Shown here: piece after piece, positions 14,562 through 25,142 of the stretch
Numbering within the stretch: the first letter of the stretch is position 1
Layout: each line of letters begins with the position of its first letter
Assembly (NCBI GenBank): GCA_902729315.2
Contig: LR746274.1
Location: 1,116,001 to 1,180,000, forward strand
Source: Spirodela intermedia
Lineage: Eukaryota > Streptophyta > Magnoliopsida > Alismatales > Araceae
Reading direction: 5' to 3'
Length of the DNA: 64,000 bases
Program-made: the position numbers and the translations under genes
The notes under the pieces: generated by a model
Told to the model about the DNA's origin: nothing
The model's input: the letters and a program-made list of their open reading frames with translations, nothing else
Databases searched by the model: none

Positions 14562-14617
<56 letters not shown>
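14562..14617. repeat. (CT)n microsatellite between modules A and B
   Basis: About 28 CT units between the extensin A 3' region and the 5' part of B3GALT copy B. A homologous tract stands at 51081-51144 between modules E and F. Shorter CT-rich runs precede it from 14310. Confidence 0.9.
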
Positions 14618-14619
<2 letters not shown>

Positions 14620-14795
14620 CTCTCTTAATCTTCAATCAGCAGCGCTTTTTGATGAGGTGAAACCCTGAAAGCTTCAAATAACCCCTTCAGATCAAGTGAA
14701 CCACATTGACTATCTGAGCTGGAATCCACCCCCTCAACTTCTTCTTGATCCTGCCGGTGCAGTCCGATGCTTCGCCGTTGGTCTGATACTCGTTC

Positions 14796-15155
14796 ATGGC
14801 GGCGCCACTGCAGATGGAGAAGAAGGCATGGCTAGTTTCGTCCTCAACCAGCTGCACAGAGGCAGGATGTGGGCGGCGCTGGTCAAGGGGCGCTGCTCGG
14901 CTGAGAAAATCTCCACTGTCTTTGGGAGAAACGACGGGCGGAGGGACGTGATGGGGAGGTCAAGAGCACCCGTGAAGCCATGAAGCGAGCTATCCTCCTC
15001 CCTCCATCCTCATTCCCTCTGAATATCCTCCTCCCTCCATCCTCCCTGAAGATGGAGCTGGCCACAGCGAGGACTCGCGGCGGTGATGGTGGGTCGGTGG
15101 TGGGAGGGATAGTAGTATCAACTCTGCTTTTATCAGTAAGATGTATTGGGACTCA
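14796..15155 (+). pseudogene. B3GALT copy B, 5' fragment (exons 1-2)
   Basis: The start MAAPLQMEKK is kept, but a deletion removes most of the signal anchor and shifts the frame. The downstream part of exon 1 (AGGATGTGGGCGGCGCT, AAGGGGCGCTGCTCGGC) and exon 2 (GATGGAGCTGGCCACAGCGA, then ATCAACTCTGCTTTTATCAG) are still recognisable. Exon 2 ends abruptly at about 15155, where copia LTR sequence beginning GTTGGAGTTGCGAAGG replaces it. The exon-1 deletion is shared with copy F (51307). Confidence 0.85.
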
Positions 15156-15400
15156 GTTGGAGTTGCGAAGGTTGACCTCCTATCAACCCTATTAAGCCAT
15201 AAGTTTAATTGTCCTTTTTGAATGAAAAGACTCATTCTTGAGGTGCCTTTCAGGTTTCTTAAGATCCATTGTACTGCAGCCTAGTGATCCTTAGATTCGT
15301 CATAAACTTGCTTACAACTCTCACTACATCTGCTACGACAGGTTTGGTGCAAATCATATTGTACATTAAGCTTCCGTGAATATCTGAATAGGCCGAACTG
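15156..15400 (-). mobile_element. Copia LTR remnant (+) joined to copia RT/RNase H fragment (-)
   Basis: 15156-15195 matches the start of the copia LTR found at the same exon position in copies C, F and G. From about 15195 to 15400 the minus strand reads as a copia polymerase fragment: GSLMYNMICTKP, VVSKFMTNLR and LKKPERHLK-like pieces correspond to the copia GSLMYAMVCTRPD ... VVSRFM ... LRYLRGT block. The opposite orientation of the two parts means a rearranged or second insertion. Confidence 0.55.
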
Positions 15401-15860
15401 GCCCCCGAAAGGTTCTCAAAAAAACTTACACAAATTTTCTTAAATAGCGGGGCTCGCTAGAACAGCCGATTTTATAAAAGGAGAAACGGGCTCGGGAAGA
15501 ACATAGAATAGTAGAGGATCCATGGAGTGACAGAAGTATTGAGAATCCAAGATCAGGTCACGGCAAGACGAGCCGTGGTCAATTTGATTAACTTTAGTAT
15601 TAGTAGAATAGTCTATTTTTTTTATAGTATACTCGGACTCGGCGGATGAAGAATCGTGAACATAAGAATTTCTGGTTTCCCATGTTCCCAGAAAAAAGAA
15701 CTGGCTTGGTTCCAAGATGTAGAATCCATGTTGAATCACCACTGCAAAACGCAGCCAGCTTCGAAAAGTACACGATTTATTTAACATTGGGCTTGACTTA
15801 GTTGTTTTGGTGCGCTCCCTTAAAACCCAAGGAGCGGTGGAAGACTATTCATTGCATTGA
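15401..15860. other. Unassigned stretch, low similarity to neighbours
   Basis: Contains a 115-codon minus-strand open frame (15440-15787; MLNKSCTFRSWLRFAVVIQH at its start) that I cannot assign. Base composition is more balanced than the AT-rich transposon DNA around it, and it matches no other part of the window. An organellar insertion is one possibility, untested. Confidence 0.25.
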
Positions 15861-15879
15861 AACAGTAGAAGCATAATGG

Positions 15880-16240
15880 TTTTGTATCATCTAGAAGTAT
15901 TATGCTACTTGTCGGAGAATCTGTCGAGTTGAGGGGTCGACTACACTGTCACCATTAACTAAGGGAATAAGAGATGAGTTGACCATTTGTCAGAGGCCTT
16001 GAGTGCTGTCGGAAGAGGAAGAAATGAGCTCGCCAATTGTCAGAAAACTTTGGTTGCAAAGAAGAAGAAGAACGAATGTTGTAATCACAACTATTGTTGG
16101 GATTTTAATGATAATTAATAATATCTGTTTTACAAAATAATAATTAATAATTATGTTTATATCCTTGACATTGATACATGTTAGAACCTAAGTTTTTGAT
16201 ATAAGCCACAACATTTGGCTGCCTTGAAACAAACAAAAAC
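15880..16240 (+). repeat. Solitary copy of the foldback-element arm
   Basis: Matches the inner part of the left arm of the palindrome at 38925-39270. Shared features are GAGGGGTCGAC-ACACT-TC-CC, GAGTTGACCA, CAGAGACCTTGAGT-like text, ATTTTAATGATAATTAATAA, TTTATATCCTTGAC and ATGATACGTG-like text. Only one arm is present. AT-rich DNA follows to about 16660, without a recognisable gene. Confidence 0.55.
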
Positions 16241-16659
16241 ATTGAGTCCCACATTAGGTTTTCTCAGATAAGTATCATGTATATATTATAATGCATCATT
16301 TATTCATCAACAAGTCCTCAATCTAGGCGCAAGCCATGGGCCATAGGGATGTTTGTCTAGCGGCCCATTATAATAATAAAATAAAATAATATATATATTA
16401 AAAATAAAAATAATACATTTTATTTTTTAGAAAAGGGAAATTCCCTAACTCTTCTAGCTTCTATATTTCTAAATTAATCATATAAAACTATGTTTCCTTC
16501 TAAAAATTAAAATAATAAACTACTTAAATAAAATAAATTAATAACTAAAAATCAAGCTTTAATAGCAGACATTAAACCTATTGTGATCTTCTCATTTAAT
16601 ATGTTGAATGTGACATTTCTAACCAAAGTCAGTTTGATAACTCCTAGAGCTTGCCGATC

Positions 16660-17219
16660 TAGCAAATCCCAATCAACTTGAGACATTCCCTCTAGATTCA
16701 CACTAGACAAAGGTTAATGGAGCTTCTTCTGGTATAAGTAATCTTCCACTTGCATCCTCCAGAATCCAATGTCCTTTTTGCCGAATTTTTCAATTCGGAT
16801 TTTTCTGTCTTCAGCAGCCATGACTCCCCCTCTTTCTTTAGAATAATGACTCTTCTAAAGTAAAGAAGGCTCAAGCCAAATACCTCAAACCTAAGGCTTT
16901 GATACCAGTTCTTGATATAAGAAGAGAACACAAGACCCCAATAGCTTGCTCTCCTTTGCACCAACAATGAAAGATGCAAGTAAGAATGTGGACAATCAAG
17001 AATGATTGGGAATGAAAGACTGTGTTTTGAATGAAATAGTTTTGACAATTCAGGGACTTTAGCACAGGCACATAAAACCCCTTTTTCTCTCTATATTGTC
17101 ATATTAACCCCACACAAGGGATCATTATTTATAGACCTTAGAGGTGGTCCCACAACAAAAATGACCGATATGGGACTAGCCTCCTCCCTTTCTACTTTTT
17201 CTCTTTCCATAAGACAACA
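16660..17219 (-). mobile_element. Copia 5' end: LTR (16913-17219), PBS and gag start
   Basis: On the minus strand the LTR begins TGTTGTCTTATGG at 17219, has a TATA-like TATAAATAATGAT near 17125-17137, and ends CTTATATCA at 16913 (307 bases). The primer-binding site ACTGGTATCAAAGCC follows at about 16896-16910, then a gag start reading LRFEVFGLSLLYFRRVIIL, out of frame and degenerate. The right edge abuts B3GALT intron-4 sequence. No second LTR is visible. Confidence 0.6.
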
Positions 17220-17222
17220 TAG

Positions 17223-17690
17223 TGCACCGTAGAAGAGAGCCTCGTCTGACTAGATGAATGGCTTTAGAGGGGTGAAGTACCATCTCCAAGGACCTCACTG
17301 CCTGCATCTTCATCAACTCATGCACCCACCACACTTCCCGCTTCTCTCTCTCTCTGACTCCCTGCTGCCAACATTAATCTATATTCCTCTTCCTCTTCCT
17401 TACATCTACCGTATATGTACCTTACATCTACCTTCTTCGTCTCTCTTTCCTCTTCCTTTTTATTCCTCCCTAGTCCTCTTCCTCCGTCGATTTTCAACTC
17501 TCTCTCTCTATAAATGGTGCACTTATCTGACTTCCACGTAGGCCCATACTACATAAGTACACGAACAAGGATGCGTCCCTCAGATCCTGGCTGATCGACC
17601 TCGTCGTCCATGTGGATGATGCATTCCCCTAGGTAGATACCCCGCATCCCCATCCTCACCTGAATCTGATTTCCCTCAGAATCGTTTGAC
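17223..17690 (+). pseudogene. B3GALT copy B, exons 5-6 remnant
   Basis: 17223-17263 matches the end of intron 4 (GAGCCTCGTCTGACT). Exon 5 keeps GGGGTGAAGTACCA, then jumps by deletion to ATCTCCAAGGACCTC. A CT-rich intron follows, then exon 6 from about 17543 with CCCATACTAC and CTCAGATCCTGGCTGATCGA. Exon 6 has lost the Met-Cys-Cys block. The following intron is cut at 17707 by a gypsy LTR; exon 7 of the same gene resumes at 21241. Confidence 0.8.
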
Positions 17691-17707
17691 CTCCAAGAAT
17701 CGAATTA

Positions 17708-18056
17708 TGACACTCCCTCGACCTTCTGACCAGTTTGAGGCCAAGAGGCCATGTGAGACGGATGCGTTTGGAGGCTGGCGGGCATCTTGCATGTGCAGCA
17801 GGCGCATGGGCCACACATGAACGTGCAGATAAATGAGGGAAACCCAGACATAGTGAGTTTCATGGATCTGAAATGGCTCTTTTGGATATGCTAGAAGTCT
17901 GGGACATGTGGAGGAAGGTGTCTATACGAGGAAGGAGACGAAATGAGGCAGGTCAAAATGGAGAAGATTCTCCAGACCTCTCCCTCTATATAAGGGGGAG
18001 AACTCCGCCCACTAGAAGATAAAATGGTAGGAGTGAGGAAGGAGTATAAGTGTGTT

Positions 18057-18094
<38 letters not shown>

Positions 18095-18433
18095 TAGGTC
18101 TTGTATACAGGAGAGGGGAAGCTCCAGAGTGACTGTGGGGAGTGCTCAAAGTGAGCTGAGGTGGCTGCATTGCATTGGCAGTAAATGAGGAGTTGGCTGA
18201 GGGCTGAGTGAGAGCTAGAAGTCAGGAAGAGAGAACATCTATCATGTTGAGCTCTTCTCCTCCCCCTTTGTACGTCCTTCTTGAGATAATAAGAGTACCT
18301 TAGTGTTCCATTATCATTGTAGAGTATTAGAGTTTTCCACAAGTGATAGTGGAGGCTGCTCAACATTGACGGAGCAATGGTCAAGGTTGGCCTAGGGCGA
18401 TAAAATAGAGAAACGGATTATCTACTCGTGACA
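17708..18433 (+). mobile_element. Ty3/gypsy LTR
   Basis: Begins TGACACTCCCTCGACC, ends CTACTCGTGACA (726 bases), and is followed within four bases by the primer-binding site TGGTACCAGAGC (18437-18448), matching initiator tRNA-Met. A TATA box (TATATAA, 17997-18003) and a (GA)n run (18061-18092) lie inside. Orientation is plus and gag-like sequence follows, so this is a 5' LTR. Confidence 0.8.
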
Positions 18434-18448
18434 AAATGGTACCAGAGC

Positions 18449-19345
18449 ATGTTACTCTAGGAGCGAGTGGCACCAATGGGTAGAGGATCACTTGACTGGA
18501 GGAGCAGATCTCCTATAGGTTTCCTTCCATTGAGGCCTTAGAAGCACACATGGGAGCTGTGGAGGAATGACAAGATGCAATAGAGCTAACAATGACGGAG
18601 GCTGCAGGCCCTTCAACAGCATCGTGGGCCAACATCATTGATGCGGTGGAATTCTAGGCTTTTGTGGAAGCTTTGGCAGAAAATGTAGGCCTACTAAAGT
18701 GCGCTCTTCTGAGGACACAGGAAAGTGGCACAGCATGTCTGGCCAAGGTCCCCGAGCCTAAAGTCTTTGTAGGTGCCAGGAACACCAAGGAGCTGGAGAA
18801 CTTCCTTTGGGACCTAGACCATTATTTCCAAGTGATACACGTGCCAAACACGGAAAAGGTCACATTGGCAAGTATGTACCTTGCCAATGGCACAAAGTTG
18901 TGGAAGTGCACACGGACAGAGAATCTACCCAGACTTGCCATTGAATCGTGGAAAAAATTCATCTAGGAGCTGAATGAGTAATTCCTCTTGATGAATAGTG
19001 CATGGATGGCTCGAGAGACACTTAGAGGGCTCCATCATATCGTACATGTGTGGGAATATGTGAAGCAGTTCACTTTACTATTTTTTGACATCAATAACAT
19101 ATTAGATGAAGATAAACTCTTCAACTTCATGTTCAGAGTGCAGAACTTAGCATAAGTGGAGCTATGCCACCAAGGAGCAAGAGACATCAAGTTAGCTATG
19201 GCGATGGTTGACACATTGGTGGATTACAAGGCCACCAAAAATCCAAACACTGGCAACAACAATGGTACAAACTGTAGCCATGATTGCAGTGGTGAGTAAG
19301 GCTGCCATGACAATAACCAATGGCAGTGGCTATGAAGGGGTAAAA
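18449..19345 (+). pseudogene. Ty3/gypsy gag fragment
   Basis: An open segment at 18664-18966 contains VGARNTKELENFLWDLDHYF, EKVTLASMYLANGTKLW and ESWKKFI. After a stop it continues with LLMNSAWMARETLRGL, VWEYVKQF and DEDKLFNF. This is the capsid signature of Ty3/gypsy Gag (RNAKELENFLWDxEQYF ... KLWWRT ... VRDYVKxF). The element breaks off at about 19345; no protease, polymerase or 3' LTR follows, so it is a truncated copy. Confidence 0.8.
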
Positions 19346-20094
19346 AAGTACCCAAAGTAGACACCTCATAGAACAGCTCATTGAAGAAGGCTGTTACGTC
19401 TACACAAGACTGCATCGAGCTAGGGACTGTCCATCTCAAGTAGATGGTGCATTCCCCCGAGTAGATACCCAGCCTCCCCATCCTCACACAACTCAGATTT
19501 CCCTTGGAATCATTTGGCCCCTAGAATCAGGCCAAAAGGGATGAAAATCAGCCCAAGATGGTGGTGTTGCTCCCTAGATAGCTAGATAATTCTAGAGTGG
19601 GGCGGGTGAATTTATTTAATATATATATATATATAACAAGCCAACAAAGGATAAAACAGATCAAATTTTAGTGTGGTTTGGTCAACTCTTTTAACCTACA
19701 TCTACTTTCAAGGACTCTAGTTTGATTTCAGTACTACACCTCATAATACAACCTTGATTTTAAGAGAATCAAGAACCCTTTACATTTCCAGACTCCGCGA
19801 GCCTATGACCAATCAACCTAGAACTCTTAACCCTAGAGTTCCTAGGTCCCTAGGTCTCCTTGTTGAAAGCACAACACATGTGCCTCAAAAGACTATTTGA
19901 GTAGGGGCCAAATGATTCCAAGGGAAATCTGAGTTGTGTGAGGATGGGGAGGCTGGGTATCTACTTGGGGGAATGCACCATCTACTTGAGATGGACAGTC
20001 CCTAGCTCAATACAGTCTTGTGTAGACATAACAGCCTTCTTCAACGAGCTGTTCTATGAGGTGTCTACTTTGGGTCAAAAAGGACCCAAAGTAG
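19346..20094. repeat. Inverted repeat containing duplicated B3GALT intron-6 sequence
   Basis: The segment 19350-19535 (TGAAGAAGGCTGTTACGTC, GACTGTCCATCTCAAGTAGA, GATACCCAGCCTCCCCATCC) returns as its reverse complement at about 19899-20075. The arms are about 180 bases and nearly identical. About 360 bases between them look like another LTR fragment. The inner part of each arm resembles the B3GALT intron after exon 6, also present directly at 17620-17695, so that piece exists three times around this insertion. Confidence 0.75.
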
Positions 20095-20172
20095 ATTGGT
20101 TTTGTGGTGAGTAGATTGGTTGAGACACTTGTGGTGTGTCGTTAACATAGTCTCAACCAATCTACTCACCAC
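20065..20172. repeat. Two perfect hairpins
   Basis: The first has 12-base arms CTACTTTGGGTC (20065-20076) and GACCCAAAGTAG (20083-20094) around a 6-base loop. The second has 23-base arms (20104-20126 and 20150-20172) around a 23-base loop. Both are perfect and share the word GTAGATTGGTT/AACCAATCTAC at their edges. Function unknown; a fold-back end of a mobile element is a plausible source. Confidence 0.8.
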
Positions 20173-21180
20173 ACAACAAATCAAAACACAAAAGGTAATG
20201 AGGAACAAGTTTACTACAGCTTTCAATTATTGATTTTTATTCAACAGGAAAATTTGAAGGTGTTGAAGAATATTTGAGGATGTTGGGTTTAGGGGGAAAG
20301 TTTTTGAGTTGTTAGAGAGGCGTTCAAAGCTCCATTGAATCAAAGCATCTCATCCTTGAACTTTAGAGAGCTGAACATGGGTGAACAAGAGGAAGAGCTG
20401 TATTTGGGGTAGTAGTCATCACCAAAAATCATATATTCTCTCCTTTCTATAGTCTAGACGAAACATCTAATTTATAAGTAGGGTGGGCCACCTCCTTTTA
20501 CCCCTTATCGGGTCAAATGGTTGACTTAAAATAGGCCTTAATAGGCCATTCACAAATACCAAAAATATGATCGTAAATAATGAAAAATTCATAACTTGTT
20601 CAATATTTGTAATTTTTTGAAATAGTTTATAACCTTAAATTCCTCTTTGAGTCAGATTTCTATTGATACTTTTCCGTTCTACATCTGTCATACAATTTCT
20701 AAGATAAAAGTTATCTTAATACCAGAGGTCATACTTTTAGACCATTTTGTCCCTGTCTGAATATATAAAATCAGTAATCTTGTAAAATCAATATCAAATC
20801 AACACCTGGTAATTCTCTCCAAAATATATTTTCCTTGAATCCTTGTTCAAACATCTTTATGTTGGTGACCATATGCATATATTAGTTAAGTCATTTTATA
20901 CAGAAATTTAAACCTTAAGACTTATATGTAAAATGTTTACATCTTTACCTCACACATACTTTTATTATCAATATATCTAAATAGTCCAATAGCCATACCT
21001 ATGACAGAATTTAGTCATAAAATCTAGACTCAAATCATTATTCAAATAATTTAAACAACAATATATTTGCAACATCAAACTTTTATTCAACTCACATCAA
21101 ATACCATCAATTTCAAGTTAATCAAATTAGTATCTAAAAAATCATCAAAATTATATTTTCTTTTCTTTAGTTAATCCATA
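20173..21180. other. AT-rich LTR-like DNA without a readable gene
   Basis: No open frame of interest on either strand. A TTTATAAGTAGGGTGGGCCACC motif near 20470 resembles the TATA region of plant LTRs read on the minus strand. The segment separates the B3GALT-B intron piece from its last exon and so belongs to the inserted material. Confidence 0.35.
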
Positions 21181-21240
21181 GCACAATGGCTGGCACCCGT
21201 GATCTCCTCTCTCTCGTTGCTGCCGTTCTCTTTTCTGTAG

Positions 21241-21389
21241 ACTGTGAGTGGAAGACCCAAGCGAGGAACATCTGTTTGGTGACCTTTGATTGGTCCTGCA
21301 GTTGGGTCTGTAAAGCCGCTGACCGGATGGATGTGGTCCACTGCACGTGCGGTGAGGGTGAGGTGGCCATCTGGAATGTGGCTCTCTAA
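21241..21389 (+). pseudogene. B3GALT copy B, last exon
   Basis: Starts after a TTCTGTAG acceptor and reads [20 protein letters not shown], then a Cys-rich tail, and stops at TAA. It equals exon 7 of copy A in length (149 bases) and frame. All the conserved cysteines except those changed near SWVCK and HCTC remain aligned. It is separated from exons 5-6 by about 3.5 kb of inserted DNA and has no intact upstream exons. Confidence 0.85.
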
Positions 21390-22249
21390 CCAGAGATGAT
21401 TAGAGAGAGAGAGAGAGGATGATACTCGCAAAGGTTGAAGCTACGGTTTGGTGGTCCATGGAGAGTTGGAGAGGGAGACGGGTATGCAAAGCTTAGGGGG
21501 CTTTCATAGCTATCATTTTCCCCTTGAATCACTGTTCGAAGAGGAAGAAGAGAATCAGGAACGGAGAACTCTCCCCCTTTTTCTGCCCGACTCTTTGGTT
21601 TTAAGAATGCTGGTTTTAAGAATGAGTGATTGCCCTTCTCCGACCCTTACTGCCCAACTTCAACACAGGTAGATCAGTCACACACGAGTAGTATGCAGAA
21701 TCAGTCGATCAGGATTTGAATCGGCAGTCCCCTATCTGATTTCGCAGGGAACTCCAATCCCCACTCAAAATGCTCTCTAGAATTGTATCCCCTTCGCCAC
21801 CGGTATTTCTGACCACTATCGCCACATAACTGCTGAACACCGCCAGGGCAGATGGCGAGATGATGAAGAACCAAATTTTTAATCAGTAGAGCTGCAGTGA
21901 CCAAGCGGTGGGAAACAGCTGGAGGGTTTTTAAAAATAGTATTTTCCAGTGTACTATTTTTTATGAACACATTCTTATCTACCAAGCTAATTAAACTTAC
22001 TAAATATATAATCCAGTTGTAGACAACGTACAACAATATATGGGTTATTCACAACTGGATGGCTTTGACGTCTCTGAAACAAAATTAGTCTCTGAATGAT
22101 GATTTAAGCTAGTTATCCTCGGGAAGTCTAGAGCCCAGCTCGGTCTGGATGGCCACTTTACATTTCCTCGGGCTAGTCCGACGAACAGATTCAATGCGTA
22201 TTTTCTTATGTCGTCGTTGTACAAGTATCAACTGTGTCCAGATTCAATG

Positions 22250-22360
22250 GAGAGAGAGAGACACAGACAGACAGAGACAGAGTCAGAGACACAGAGAGCC
22301 ACAGAGAGAGAGAGAGAGAGAAAGAGCGAGCGAGATAGCGAGAGAGAGATAGAGAGAGGG
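22250..22360. repeat. Purine-rich GA/CAGA simple repeat upstream of extensin B
   Basis: Runs of GAGA, CAGACAGA and GCGAGCGA occupy about 110 bases. Homologous GA tracts sit at the same relative position in copies A (13130-13180) and F (55378-55432). Confidence 0.8.
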
Positions 22361-22823
22361 AAGAGGAGGCATAATTGAACTTCATTGACGGAAGACTTAA
22401 GATGAACTTGACACCAATGAATAAGCTAAAATCCGTCTCTGTCTTAATTAACACTGCCGACGAGAGTAGGTGGGAAAGGAAAAATGGCAACCTCGTCGTC
22501 GGAAGACTTCATGACAATGCGGTACCGACGAAGGTGTTGATTTTCTTTCACGAGTTTAATAACTCCGTGGATGCGATAGCGAGAGAGAAAGTTTTCGCAT
22601 CTAGCTACCGCTAGGGAAAATTTTCAAACCTGCAGCTACCTTGATAGAACATGGCCGCGAACAGGAAGAAGTCATAGGCGTGGACCATGAGCCCCTTTGG
22701 ACCGCGACAAGGCTCCTCAGACCGATTCACACGAAAATGAAAGAATATCATATTTTGCTTCTTTCAGTGGTCCTTTGCATCAAGCCGGCGCCCGTAACCC
22801 GTTCGCCACCGTTCCTCAACTCC

Positions 22824-22830
22824 TATAAAT
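22824..22830 (+). promoter_or_regulatory. TATA box of extensin copy B
   Basis: TATAAAT in the conserved CTCAACTCC-TATAAAT-TGGGGC context, about 130 bases before the start codon. Confidence 0.75.
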
Positions 22831-22952
22831 TGGGGCACTGCCCGCTGATTCTCAGCATCAAACACCGAAGCTCGGCGGAGAACAGGTGGAAGGGTTGGGC
22901 GGAGAAGGTTAGGTTTATAAGATTCCGCGACCACTCCGAGGGTCAAGTAGCG

Positions 22953-23369
22953 ATGACGCCCATGGCGGCAGTCCTTGGCCTTCTCTTGGCCTTGAGCGGT
23001 ATGGTGGTGATCTCTGCCGAGAAGTACCCGTCCCCTTCTCCACCCCCTTACCATTACAAGTCTCCACCACCACATCCACCCAAGGAGCACTACCCTCCTC
23101 CGAAGAAGCACTACTACTACAAGTCCCCCCCACCGCCCCCTCCTCCCAAGAAGCACTACTACTACAAGTCCCCCCCACCACCCTCTCCTCCCAAGAAGCA
23201 CTACTACTACAAGTCTCCCCCGCCACCTTCTCCTCCGAAGAAGCACTACTACTATAAGTCTCCCCCGCCACCCCCTCCCAAGGTTCACTACCACTACAAA
23301 TCCCCGCCGCCACCCCCCCCGAAGGTGCATTACTACTACAAATCACCGCCGCCACCACATAAGTACTGA
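22953..23369 (+). CDS. Extensin, copy B (138 aa, longest)
   Basis: This copy has the same architecture as copy A: start MTPMAAVLGLLLALSGMVVI, a signal peptide cut near SAEKYP, a YHYKSPPPH unit, then six Tyr-rich units. Five of these are HYYYKSPPPP and one is HYHYKSPPPP, separated by PPPPKK or PSPPKK linkers; the end is SPPPPHKY. Extra units relative to A and E explain the length. An in-frame ATG exists upstream at 22641, but it lies before the TATA box, so 22953 is preferred. It is single-exon, with a possible poly(A) signal at 23645-23650. The upstream B3GALT copy is dead, yet this frame is fully open. Confidence 0.9.
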   Translation: MTPMAAVLGLLLALSGMVVISAEKYPSPSPPPYHYKSPPPHPPKEHYPPPKKHYYYKSPPPPPPPKKHYYYKSPPPPSPPKKHYYYKSPPPPSPPKKHYYYKSPPPPPPKVHYHYKSPPPPPPKVHYYYKSPPPPHKY

Positions 23370-24012
23370 TAACGTCTCTACTCCATGGCCAACGGTAGTG
23401 AAATAAAAGCCAAAGTCATCCCTACTCCATGGCGCAGGGTACTCTGGATTGGATCCAGAACCAGGCAGCTGTTGGGCATGGAGGAACACGAGTTGGAAGC
23501 CTTGACGTTACCAGAAATGCTCTGCTAGTTCACAAGTTTCTGTAGAATAACGTCTTACTGGACTCAGTCTGGCCTCGTTAGCATTGTTTCACCAGATGGG
23601 CCGGTTTCCTTTGTTCCAAAAGTTCTCGTTTGTAAGACTCATTAAATAAACTGTATTTGCCGCACCTCTCTGTCTCTCGCTCTCTTTCTATAAATCTATC
23701 TTTATCTCCCCCTCTCTCTGCCTTGTCGGAAGCAAGAGCTGGAGACAACCCTTTTCTCTCTCGTAAGCCCGTGCATCGTCGTCTCTCCGATTTGGCCTCA
23801 TGTTTCAGATGACGTCCTCTCTCTCTCTGTCTCTCTCTGTCTCTGTTAATCTTCAATCAGCAGGGCTTTTTGATGAGGTGAAACCATGAAAGCTTCAAAT
23901 AACTCTTTCAGAGGAAGTGAACCACGTTGATTATCTGAGCCGGAGCCCCCTCCTCGACTTCTTGATCCCGCCGTGGCAGACCGATGATTCACCGCTGGTC
24001 TGATACTCATCC

Positions 24013-24474
24013 ATGGCGGTGTCACTGCAGATGGAGAAGAAGACACGGACAAGGGCCCTGCTAGGGAAGGCAGTGGGCAACTTCTGCACGGTTTGCTTCG
24101 TCCTCGGCCTGCTGCTCAGCGGAAGGATGTGGACGACGCTGCTCAAAGGGTGTCGCTCGGGCCAGAAGACCTCCACTGTCTCAGAGAGAACGGCGAGCCG
24201 AGGGACGTGATGGGGGAGGTCAAGAGCAGTCTTGAAGCCCTCAAGTGAACTATCCTCCTCCCTCCATCCACACTCTCTCTGAATTATTCAAGGACAGTAG
24301 TACCTCGCTGTGCATTAGTTCTGTGGAGAAGACGATATCCTCCCCGGAGATGGAGGTGGCCACGGCGAGCACGCGCTGTGGCGATGGGGGGCAGCAGTGG
24401 GAGGGAACTCCAGATGGCATTCCTGGTTGTAGGTATCAATTCTGCTTTTAACAGTAAGAAGAAGTGGGACTTGT
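24013..24474 (+). pseudogene. B3GALT copy C, 5' half (exon 1 and start of exon 2)
   Basis: Exon 1 reads MAVSLQMEKKTRTRALLGKA, keeps the anchor LGLLLSGRMW, then loses frame near GERTASRGT. An AAGTGAAC splice donor is retained. Exon 2 (from about 24324) has TCTGTGGAGAAGACGATATC and ends at GTGGGACTTG, where copia LTR sequence (TGTTGGAGTCGTGGAGG) begins. The second half of exon 2 resumes about 9.1 kb later at 33593. The N-terminal variant MAVSLQ is shared with copy G. Confidence 0.88.
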
Positions 24475-25142
24475 GTTGGAGTCGTGGAGGTTGATCTCTT
24501 TTTGGGCTCTATGGGCGCTAAGGGTCTCTATGTGTGATCTATTATTGTCATTCTCTTCCACTCCTTCTCTCGTGTTCCATTTTGTATTAGATTTTCACTG
24601 TGCAAGAAAGGAGAAACGAGGATATTATAACAAGTTTGTGTGATCTATTACTGTATTAGATTAGAGCCTTTGGTTTGAGGTTATCCCAAGCATTATAATG
24701 CATGTTCTTAGTAAACTTGGTTTCGAAGAAAGAGTGGGAACAATGATTGTTGGTAAAGATAATGTCAAGATTACATGTTCAATGAAAGAGACTTTGGATT
24801 TTGAAAGATTTATACAGAGGATTATCTATTTCAGAAGAAGTTATATCCATTACTTCATGGTTTGAAGCCAGATAATGCCTCAAAATGATTGAGAGCTAAT
24901 GGACAGATAATTTCTCTAAGCAATTTTTTTCGCCTTAATTAGAAATATTATGTTCAACATTTTGAATGAGAAGATTAAAACAAGATATGACGGCTCTCTC
25001 AAATATGTCTAATAAGTCATTGACATCAAATAAGGTTTATTTAATGCAGCACATCTTCATTTTGTAAATGATAGAAGGTACATCTCTTGCAAATCACATC
25101 AACTATTTCAATTCGAAAATCAACAAGCTAATTATGAAATGA

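Noticed and set aside
18664-18966. Possible host gene with VGARNTKELENFLWDLDHYF
   Set aside because: This is the standard Ty3/gypsy capsid motif just after an LTR and primer-binding site.
22764-23358. Antisense frames across extensins (Gly/Arg/Val- or Ser/Glu-rich; also in copies A, C, E and F)
   Set aside because: Mirror images of the Pro/Tyr repeat; their persistence follows from the coding repeat and needs no separate gene.
22641-23369. 242-codon frame joining an upstream segment to extensin B
   Set aside because: The upstream part precedes the conserved TATA box and is out of frame or interrupted in the other copies; translation probably starts at 22953.
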